DNA from: Variovorax boronicumulans
GTDB lineage: Bacteria > Pseudomonadota > Gammaproteobacteria > Burkholderiales > Burkholderiaceae_C
Direction: 5' to 3'
Assembly: GCF_019352895.1 (NCBI RefSeq)
Contig: NZ_JAAAFX010000001.1
Span: 1 to 64,000 of the forward strand
DNA: 64,000 nt
Part shown: positions 58,045-64,000 of the stretch, in pieces
How the letters are laid out: every line of letters begins with the position of its first letter
Numbering within the stretch: the stretch's first letter is position 1
Program-made: the position numbers and the translations under genes
Notes under the pieces: model-generated
What the model was told of the DNA's origin: nothing
Databases searched by the model: none
What the model saw: only the letters and a program-made list of their open reading frames with translations

Positions 58045-58060
58045 GGGCTGTGCTCCGGCC

Positions 58061-59266
58061 TCACATGAAGTTGCGCGTGTGCAGGTCGGCCAGGCGATCG
58101 GCCTCGGCGCGTTCGAAGCCCAGCCGGCCCAGCCGCGCACGACGGCCTGACGCCATGTCGCGCTGCAGCTGCTGCACGGCCTCGTGGCCGCGCTGGACGG
58201 CCGGCAACGTGAGTTCGCCCGCGGCCAGCAGCACCAGGGCGTCGAACACCTCCTCGTTGAGGCCGGCGGTGTGGGCCAGCGCGTCGTAGCGTTGCTCGAT
58301 CGCGTTGCGCAACCGGATCTGGTAGTCGGGCTCTTCGGCCAGCCGGTACTCGAGATGTGCCATGCCGAAGGCCACGTGCCGCGCCTCGTCGCGCGCGGCC
58401 AGCCGGGCGATCTGGCGCGTCACCGGATCGGGTGCGTGCGCGTGCAGGAAGTTCAGCAGGTTGATGAAGCTGCCTTCGCCCAGCACCGACAGCAGGAAGG
58501 TCGCGATGGAGAAGTCCGGTGCCTCGAACAGCGTCTGCAGGCTGGCCTGGCCGCCCGCGGTCGACAGCGCCGGGCGGGCGCCGCGCAGCGTCGCGCGCCG
58601 CGTGAAGACCTCGATGTGCCGCGCCTCGTCGGCGCACTGCAGCGCCAGCAGCTGCAGCACCTCGCGGTAGTGCGGATGCACCTGGCCCAGGTGGCGGGCG
58701 GGCACCAGCAGCGCGGCGTTCTCGTTCTCGATCAGGTAGGTCATGACCTGGACCACGGCCGCCTCGACCGGTGGCGGCAGCTCGAAGGCGGCGTCCCAGT
58801 CGACGGCCGTGGCCGGGTCCCATTGCGCCGCTGCGGCCTGCGCATAGAGCTCGCCCGCGGTGGCGGCCCAGAGTTCGTTGCGCCGGTGCAGCGCGAAGGC
58901 GAAGGGCGGGCTGCCGGCTTCGACCGTGGCGCCGCGCGCGGCCAGCCCCCAGCCGGCGAGCGCTTCTGCGGCCGGGTCCTGGGCTGCCTCGCCGGTGCGC
59001 TGCGCACCGTGCCAGCGGCCTTCGGCCTGCATCGCGCGCGTGATCCGGGCCTGCGGAGGGCCGGACGCATCCCGCAGGATCTGGATGCCGTGGCCTTGCT
59101 GCCGGCACCATGCTTCGAGATGCAGTTCCCATGCGGGTGCCGTGCCTTGCACGCGCAACACGGCGCCCGCGGGCAGCTCGGCGAGCGCACGCCGGATCAG
59201 CAGCAGGGCCCCCTGCTCGAGGCCCAGCGACTCAATATCGATAGTCGGCGTTGAGGATGCGGCCAT
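58061..59266 (-). CDS. Degenerate TusA-like / ferritin-like diiron fusion protein
   Basis: 401 residues. Residues about 8-65 align with the TusA/SirA/YedF fold ([20 protein letters not shown], then [18 protein letters not shown]), but the catalytic CPxP is replaced by EQGA. Residues about 165-370 form a ferritin-like helical bundle with diiron ligands: Glu in [15 protein letters not shown] in [11 protein letters not shown], Glu in [10 protein letters not shown] and EARH in [10 protein letters not shown]. It sits 16 bp before selB and overlaps the upstream gene by 35 bp. I infer a role in selenium handling; no function is established. Confidence 0.8.
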   Translation of the reverse strand: MAASSTPTIDIESLGLEQGALLLIRRALAELPAGAVLRVQGTAPAWELHLEAWCRQQGHGIQILRDASGPPQARITRAMQAEGRWHGAQRTGEAAQDPAAEALAGWGLAARGATVEAGSPPFAFALHRRNELWAATAGELYAQAAAAQWDPATAVDWDAAFELPPPVEAAVVQVMTYLIENENAALLVPARHLGQVHPHYREVLQLLALQCADEARHIEVFTRRATLRGARPALSTAGGQASLQTLFEAPDFSIATFLLSVLGEGSFINLLNFLHAHAPDPVTRQIARLAARDEARHVAFGMAHLEYRLAEEPDYQIRLRNAIEQRYDALAHTAGLNEEVFDALVLLAAGELTLPAVQRGHEAVQQLQRDMASGRRARLGRLGFERAEADRLADLHTRNFM

Positions 59267-60092
59267 CGCGGCTGTAGAAGTTCTCGTTGTCCACCGCGCG
59301 TGCGAGCTGCGCGTAGCCGCTGGTGCGGCCGGTGCGCCATTCGCGCAGGCCTTCGAGTTCGAGCAGCGGGCGCACCTGCGGATCGTCCCAGCGCATCGAC
59401 AGCAGCAGCGTCACGAAGCGCTCGATCAGCCCTTCGGGCGCGCCCGGGCTGGTGGTGAAGTTGCAGTGGTCGAAGGGCGCGGTGTGTGCGATCACGCGCG
59501 TGCTGCCCGCGGGCAGCGTGCCGTCGAGGCCGAAGGCCAGGTGGTTGCCCGCGATCAGGCAGCAGGCATCGATCTCGTGGGCCAGCAGCGCGCGCGCCGC
59601 ATCGCGTTCGCCGCCGATGTGGTCGCCATGCTTGCCGCCCAGCACGTCGAAGCAGCGCAGCGTGAAGTCGTCGCGCTGCACCAGGCCCGCTTCGATGCGC
59701 AGATGGTCCAGCGGGATCAGCGTGGCCTGCGGCGAGTCGAGCGCGCCCGCGCCGATCGTCTTGTCGCGCAGGTCGGCGGGGCTCTGGATACCGCTGTCGG
59801 TGCGCACCACGATCACCGAGCGCAGGTCGAGGTCGGTGTCGCGCATGGCCACCGAGTGCACCTGCAGGCCCTTGCTGCGCGCGATGCGCTCGGCACGCAC
59901 CCAGGCCAGCGGCGAGTTCCAGGCAACGTGGATGGCGCCGTCGAACTGCGCTTCCACCTGACGCTCGTAGTTGGAATACAGCACGTAGTCGAAGGGCAGG
60001 CCATGCGCCACGAAGAAGGCCTTGAAGCCCTCCCAGATGGTGACGACCTTGGGCGCGTAGGCGACGGCGCCCATCACGAGAATTTCGCTCAT
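59232..60092 (-). CDS. Cytosolic PhnD-fold binding protein in the sel operon
   Basis: 286 residues resembling PhnD/PtxB-type periplasmic binding proteins (QVEAQFDGAIHVAWNSPLAW, DLRDKTIGAGALDSPQATLI, VIAHTAPFDHCNFTTSPGAP). It starts directly with the first strand (MSEILVMGAVAYAPKVVTIW) and has no signal peptide, so it should stay in the cytosol. No transporter partner is adjacent. Its position between selA and selB suggests a soluble selenium-compound carrier or an enzyme that reuses the fold. Confidence 0.8.
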   Translation of the reverse strand: MSEILVMGAVAYAPKVVTIWEGFKAFFVAHGLPFDYVLYSNYERQVEAQFDGAIHVAWNSPLAWVRAERIARSKGLQVHSVAMRDTDLDLRSVIVVRTDSGIQSPADLRDKTIGAGALDSPQATLIPLDHLRIEAGLVQRDDFTLRCFDVLGGKHGDHIGGERDAARALLAHEIDACCLIAGNHLAFGLDGTLPAGSTRVIAHTAPFDHCNFTTSPGAPEGLIERFVTLLLSMRWDDPQVRPLLELEGLREWRTGRTSGYAQLARAVDNENFYSRDGRILNADYRY

Positions 60093-60149
60093 CGGAGGCT
60101 CCCGGCGTGTTGGGGTATGGGACGGGTTTGCGCAGGCGCGCGCGCATTC

Positions 60150-60276
60150 GGTGCGAGGCGAGCGCCGCGAAGCCCGTTCGTGAGCGCCCGTGGAGCCGGC
60201 TTTGCCGGGCCAACGGGTGCGCCCCCTTGAGGGGGGAGCCGGCTACACGAAGTGAGCAAGAAACGGGGGTGGGCCA
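60150..60276. repeat. Hairpin-rich intergenic repeat candidate
   Basis: The 184-bp gap between the flavoprotein stop and the PhnD-like start contains a strong CCCCC-TTGA-GGGGG hairpin (60222-60235) flanked by two GCCGGC copies and further C/G runs. It has the look of a dispersed intergenic element of Comamonadaceae; copy number cannot be checked here. It may also end or attenuate the fdhE–selA transcript. Confidence 0.4.
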
Positions 60277-61392
60277 TCAAAAAAGTGGCAGGCCGGTGAT
60301 GGCCTTGCCGATGAAGTCGTAGAGCACATCGGAGGTCGGCGCCATCACGCTCGAGGCGCGTGCGTCGCGGAACAGCCGTTCGATGCCGGCCTCCTTGCGG
60401 AAGGCCGCACCGCCGCACACGCGCATCGCGATGTCGGTCACCTCGAGCGCGGTCTCGGCCGCGGCGGCCTTGACCTCCAGCACGCGCAGCATGGTGTCGG
60501 GCCGGCCCGCGCCGATGGCCGCGACGGTGTCGTCGAGCAGCGCCTGCGCCATGTCGGTCTTGATGCGCGCACGCGCCAGGTAGGCGCGGATGGTCGGCAG
60601 GTCGGCCAGCGAGCTGTCGAGGTGCAGGTGGCGCGTCTGCCCCACGTGGCCGATGGCGCGCGACAGCGCACCTTCCATCAGGCCGACCGAGCAGGCCGCG
60701 CTCAGCGTGGTGAACCAGGGCAGCACCGCGCCCATCATGGTGTCGAAGCCCTTGCCGTCCTCGCCCAGGCGGTCGCCGGCCCGGAGGCGCACGCCCTTGG
60801 CGGTGATCGGCGTCGAGGCGTTGCCGCGCAGGCCCAGGCCGTCGAAGTGGCCGGGTTGGCTCAGGCCGTCGGCCTTGGCGTCGACCAGCCACAGCGTGCT
60901 CGCGCCCTCGGCCGCGAGCGGCTTGCTCGACCACACGTAGCTGTCGGCTTCGAAGGCCGAGGTGACCCAGCTCTTGCGCGCATCGAGCACCACGCCATCG
61001 CCGTCGCCGCGTGCCGTGCCCGTGGGCGCCCAGAAATGGCTGCGCGAATCGGCTTCGGAGAAGGCGAGGGTGCTCAGGTGCTTGCCCTGGGCGATGGCCT
61101 GGCGCACCGGCGTGTCGCCGAGCTGCTCGATCACCGCCGTGGCGCAGTAGTGCATGCAGACGACCATCGCGGTCGACGGGCAGCTCTGCGCGATGCGTGA
61201 GACCACCTGCGCGGCTTCGGCCAGGCCCAGCCCCATGCCGCCGACGGAGCTCGCCGACACCAGCCCGAGCAGGCCGGCGTCGCCGAGCGCGCGCAGCACC
61301 TCGCGCGGAAAGCGGGCCTCGCTGTCGATGCGCTGGGCCAGCGGTGCCAGGGTGTCGCTCAGGACGGGGGCGAGCAGATCGAGGTGGCGCAT
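60277..61392 (-). CDS. Acyl-CoA-dehydrogenase-fold flavoprotein in the sel operon
   Basis: 371 residues with the ACAD fold: helical N-domain, FAD-contacting LAFSEADSRSHF and KSWVTSAFEADSYV, and a C-domain with RVCGGAAFRKEAGIERLFRD. The usual YEG catalytic Glu region near the C-terminus is replaced by ARASSVMAPTSDVLYDF, so normal acyl-CoA dehydrogenation is doubtful. Members of this branch include flavin-dependent monooxygenases of organosulfur compounds. It starts 24 bp after the selA stop. I infer oxidation of an organoselenium or organosulfur compound. Confidence 0.82.
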   Translation of the reverse strand: MRHLDLLAPVLSDTLAPLAQRIDSEARFPREVLRALGDAGLLGLVSASSVGGMGLGLAEAAQVVSRIAQSCPSTAMVVCMHYCATAVIEQLGDTPVRQAIAQGKHLSTLAFSEADSRSHFWAPTGTARGDGDGVVLDARKSWVTSAFEADSYVWSSKPLAAEGASTLWLVDAKADGLSQPGHFDGLGLRGNASTPITAKGVRLRAGDRLGEDGKGFDTMMGAVLPWFTTLSAACSVGLMEGALSRAIGHVGQTRHLHLDSSLADLPTIRAYLARARIKTDMAQALLDDTVAAIGAGRPDTMLRVLEVKAAAAETALEVTDIAMRVCGGAAFRKEAGIERLFRDARASSVMAPTSDVLYDFIGKAITGLPLF

Positions 61393-61416
61393 CGGTGTCT
61401 CCGGTGAGTTGAAAAA

Positions 61417-62865
61417 CTATTGCAACTGTTCGCGCAGCGCGGGCAACTGGGCCACGAAGGGGGCGCTGTCCTCGAGGCAGCGCAGGTCGAGCAGCAGGCG
61501 GTCGCCCGCGATGCGACCGATGACCGGCAAGGGCAGCCGGCGCAGCGCCGTGGCCAGCGCCTCGAGCGCGGTGCCCGTGCCTTTCTTGGCCGTGCCTGCG
61601 GGCGCCAGCGCCAGGCCGGCCGAGGGCAGGCGTTCGACCGGCAGCGAGCCCGAGCCGATCTGGCCCAGCAGCCCCACCACCTCGACCGTGAAGCGCGGCG
61701 CCACGGCCGCAGCGAGCGCGGGCTGCAGCGCTTCGGCCTGCGCGCGGATCGCGTCGGCCGGCCGCGTCAGCAGCCGCAGCGTGGGCAGGTCCTCTGCGAG
61801 GCGTTCGGGCCGCAGGTAGAGCATCAGCGTGGCTTCGAGCGCGGCCAGCGGCAGCTTGCTCATGCGCAGCGCGCGCTTCATCGGGTACTTGCGGATGCGG
61901 CCGACAGCGGCCTTGCTGCCGACGATCAGCCCGGCCTGCGGGCCGCCCAGCAGCTTGTCGCCGGAGAAGGTCACGACGTCGCAGCCGGCCGCGAGCATCT
62001 CCTGCGGCAGCGGCTCGCGCGGCAGGCCGTAGTGCGCGAGGTCGACCAGCGAGCCGCTGCCCAGGTCGGTGGCCAGCGGCACGCCGCGCGCATGGGCGAT
62101 GCCGGCCAGCGTCCTCTCGTCGACCGCGGCGGTGAAACCCTGCACCGCATAGTTGCTGGTGTGGACCTTCATCACCAGCCCGGTGCGCTCGGTGATCGCG
62201 CGTTCGTAGTCGGCCGGGTGCGTGCGGTTGGTGGTGCCGACCTCGACCATCAGTGCGCCCGCGCTGGCCATCACGTCGGGCATGCGGAAGGCGCCGCCGA
62301 TCTCGACCAGCTCGCCGCGCGAGACGATGACTTCGCGGTCACGCGCGAGCGCGGCGATGGTCAGCAGCACCGCGGCCGCGTTGTTGTTGACCACGGTCGC
62401 GGCCTCGGCGCCGGTGATCGTGCACAGCAGGTCCTCGATCAGCGAATCGCGGTCGCCGCGGCCGCCCGAGAGCAGGTCGTACTCGAGGTTGTTGGGCGAG
62501 GCCATGACCGTCAGCAGGCGCTGCAATGCGGCATCGGCCAGCACCGCGCGGCCCAGGTTGGTGTGGATCACCGTGCCCGTGAGGTTGAGCACGCCGCGCA
62601 TGCGCGGGGCCAGGCGCCGTTCGACGCGCCCCGCGAGCGCCTCGGCGAGCCGTGCCGCATCGACGTCGACCAAGGGGAGTTGGCCGGTGAGCGCACGCTG
62701 GCGCAGCCCGTCGAGCAGCGCGCGGGCTTCGGTCACGACCAGCGTGCGGCCGTGCGTGGCGAGCAGGGCGGAGGCTGCGTCGGCGCGCAGCAGTTGATCG
62801 ACAGAAGGCAGATCCTGGGGCCTTGCCGTCGAGCCGTGGACCACGGACTCTTCGGGCGCGGCCAT
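61417..62865 (-). CDS. selA: L-seryl-tRNA(Sec) selenium transferase
   Basis: A 482-residue PLP enzyme that converts Ser-tRNA(Sec) to Sec-tRNA(Sec) with selenophosphate. It shows GVLNLTGTVIHTNLGRAVL, VNNNAAAVLL, EVGTTNRTHPADYE, TDLGSGSLVDL and the PLP Lys in FSGDKLLGGPQAG. The start overlaps the fdhE stop by one base (TGATG), indicating tight coupling of formate dehydrogenase maturation and Sec synthesis. Confidence 0.97.
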   Translation of the reverse strand: MAAPEESVVHGSTARPQDLPSVDQLLRADAASALLATHGRTLVVTEARALLDGLRQRALTGQLPLVDVDAARLAEALAGRVERRLAPRMRGVLNLTGTVIHTNLGRAVLADAALQRLLTVMASPNNLEYDLLSGGRGDRDSLIEDLLCTITGAEAATVVNNNAAAVLLTIAALARDREVIVSRGELVEIGGAFRMPDVMASAGALMVEVGTTNRTHPADYERAITERTGLVMKVHTSNYAVQGFTAAVDERTLAGIAHARGVPLATDLGSGSLVDLAHYGLPREPLPQEMLAAGCDVVTFSGDKLLGGPQAGLIVGSKAAVGRIRKYPMKRALRMSKLPLAALEATLMLYLRPERLAEDLPTLRLLTRPADAIRAQAEALQPALAAAVAPRFTVEVVGLLGQIGSGSLPVERLPSAGLALAPAGTAKKGTGTALEALATALRRLPLPVIGRIAGDRLLLDLRCLEDSAPFVAQLPALREQLQ

Positions 62866-63899
62866 CAGCCGCCTCCGCCGTCGTTGTCGGGGTCGGAATC
62901 GGGGTCGCCGAACAGCAGCATCAGGTTGTGCCCGCTGCGTTCGTAGCCCGCGTCGGACACCAGCAGGTCGAGCGTGATGCTGGCCAGGTCGTCGGCCACG
63001 GGTTCGACCTCCGGGTCCTTCTCCATCGCGACCTGCTTGAGGTAGTGATGGCAGACGTCGCAGCACTCGGCCTTGGCCGCACCCGGGCGCGCGCCCGTGG
63101 CCGGCACCGCGACGCCCGGTTCGGGCGTGAGTGCCTGGAACTGGATGCCCTTGGTGCTTTCACAATGCGTGCACTTGATGCGCACGTAGTGCCACTGGGT
63201 GCTGCACAGCGAGCAGTGCAGGTAGCGGAAGCCGCCGTCGTCGGCGCCGATGCGCGTGATGCTGGCCGTGGGCAGGCTGCCGCAGCAGGGGCATTCGGTG
63301 CCGGGGTCGGTGTGGCCGAACACGCGTTCGCCGTGGGTGTCGGCGGTCTGCAGGGCCAGGTGCGCCCAGTAGGTCTGCAGGCCCGCGGCGATCAGCGGCG
63401 CGGCCGCGAGGTCCAGGCCCAGCGTGATCCGGCGCGACAGCCGGTCGGCCTGGGCGTCGATCCACTCGGCCGGGCTGGCGAGCAGGCGCTCGGCCGTGTC
63501 CCGCACCGGGCCCGCCTGGAGCGGTGCCGCGAACAGCGTGAGCACGCGGCGCAGCGTGGCCTGCCATGCCGGGTCGCGCGGCCAGCCGAAGGCGGGCATC
63601 GGCGGCTTCAGGGCCTTGGCCGCGGCCGCGCAGGCAGAGGCATCGGGCACCGCGACCCGCGGATGGTCCTGCAGCGCCTGGTGCTGCGCCACGGCCAGGT
63701 CGGCCACGAACAGCAGGTACTCGCGCATCGGGTGCGAGGCGGCCAGCTGACGCAGCCGCAACTGCCGATCGGAGAACACCAGGGCCCGCACCGGCAGTCG
63801 CACGAACGGCATCTGCCGTCCGGCCTGCATGGCGATTTCCTCGGGGCTGAGAACGCGCGTGCTGCGCACGGGCGCCGGGCTGCTGTCGGGGCGGGTCAT
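62865..63899 (-). CDS. fdhE: Formate dehydrogenase accessory protein FdhE
   Basis: About 344 residues. FdhE is a rubredoxin-like iron protein needed to activate respiratory formate dehydrogenases. Four CxxC-type motifs are present: CPCCG, CSLC, CTHCE and CDVCHHY. The C-terminal tail is Asp/Gly-rich. ATG 63899 is preferred; GTG 63908 would add three residues. Formate dehydrogenase structural genes usually lie just upstream, here beyond the window edge. Confidence 0.94.
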   Translation of the reverse strand: MTRPDSSPAPVRSTRVLSPEEIAMQAGRQMPFVRLPVRALVFSDRQLRLRQLAASHPMREYLLFVADLAVAQHQALQDHPRVAVPDASACAAAAKALKPPMPAFGWPRDPAWQATLRRVLTLFAAPLQAGPVRDTAERLLASPAEWIDAQADRLSRRITLGLDLAAAPLIAAGLQTYWAHLALQTADTHGERVFGHTDPGTECPCCGSLPTASITRIGADDGGFRYLHCSLCSTQWHYVRIKCTHCESTKGIQFQALTPEPGVAVPATGARPGAAKAECCDVCHHYLKQVAMEKDPEVEPVADDLASITLDLLVSDAGYERSGHNLMLLFGDPDSDPDNDGGGG

Positions 63900-64000
63900 G
63901 CGATGCACTCTACAGCGCCTGGGGCGCCGCGGGTTGAGCGGAAACCAGAGGTCGTGGCCGGATGCGCGATACGGATCACCGGTCTCTTGTCATCTTGCGA

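Overview
The window is GC-rich, densely packed chromosomal DNA from a betaproteobacterium. Gene content and local gene order (gpmA–S41 peptidase–moeB, rhodanese–grxC–secB–gpsA, a pabBC fusion, and a DUF3348–DUF802–OmpA–DUF2894 operon) suggest Comamonadaceae, most likely Variovorax or a close relative. That placement is an inference from protein content, because no rRNA is present. There is no CRISPR array, insertion sequence or prophage.

Layout. Positions 0.1–9.2 kb hold a drug/metabolite-type permease, a DUF429 protein, envelope and stress genes (CsbD, a BON lipoprotein, a YqjD/YqjE-like trio), a CHASE3 histidine kinase with a NarL-type regulator and a receiver-only regulator, and an AsmA protein. 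Positions 9.2–31 kb are mostly housekeeping: moeB, a C-terminal processing protease, gpmA, grxC, secB, gpsA, nadC–nadA–pabBC, panC/panB, nadB, scpA, metG, an isocitrate dehydrogenase, a YceH-like protein, a patatin and apbC. A TetR regulator and a lipoprotein diverge across a near-perfect dyad operator.

Positions 32–64 kb are dominated by formate and selenium metabolism. An FdhF/YdeP-type molybdoenzyme overlaps a 92-residue partner and precedes fdhD (33.6–37.2 kb). A signal-peptide PhnD-like binding protein, PhnC-like ATPase and two PhnE-like permeases form an overlapping operon that runs into selU/mnmH, with selD divergent at the other end (39.4–44.9 kb). Finally fdhE–selA–(acyl-CoA-dehydrogenase-fold flavoprotein)–(cytosolic PhnD-fold protein)–(degenerate TusA/diiron fusion)–selB–tRNA-Sec lie on one strand (56.0–63.9 kb). 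Both selenium loci thus contain PhnD-family proteins, and the second contains three proteins that are not known Sec machinery. This is the best candidate here for an undescribed selenium uptake or handling system. No selenoprotein gene is visible, so the Sec-dependent client, probably a formate dehydrogenase upstream of fdhE, should lie past the right edge.

The other notable system is the 44.9–50.0 kb operon. It pairs a 1027-residue MotA/ExbB-like membrane protein carrying four 109-residue repeats with a MotB-like OmpA protein that has a membrane Asp, flanked by DUF3348 and DUF2894 proteins. The architecture resembles an ion-driven long-tailed motor of the ZorAB type, but no Zorya effector is present. 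Next to it, a divergent MerR regulator and SAM methyltransferase each carry a single-base frameshift around an intact SoxR-box-like operator. The rest of 51–56 kb holds a regulator-rich stretch: HxlR/MFS, SDR/LysR, GNAT and small membrane proteins.
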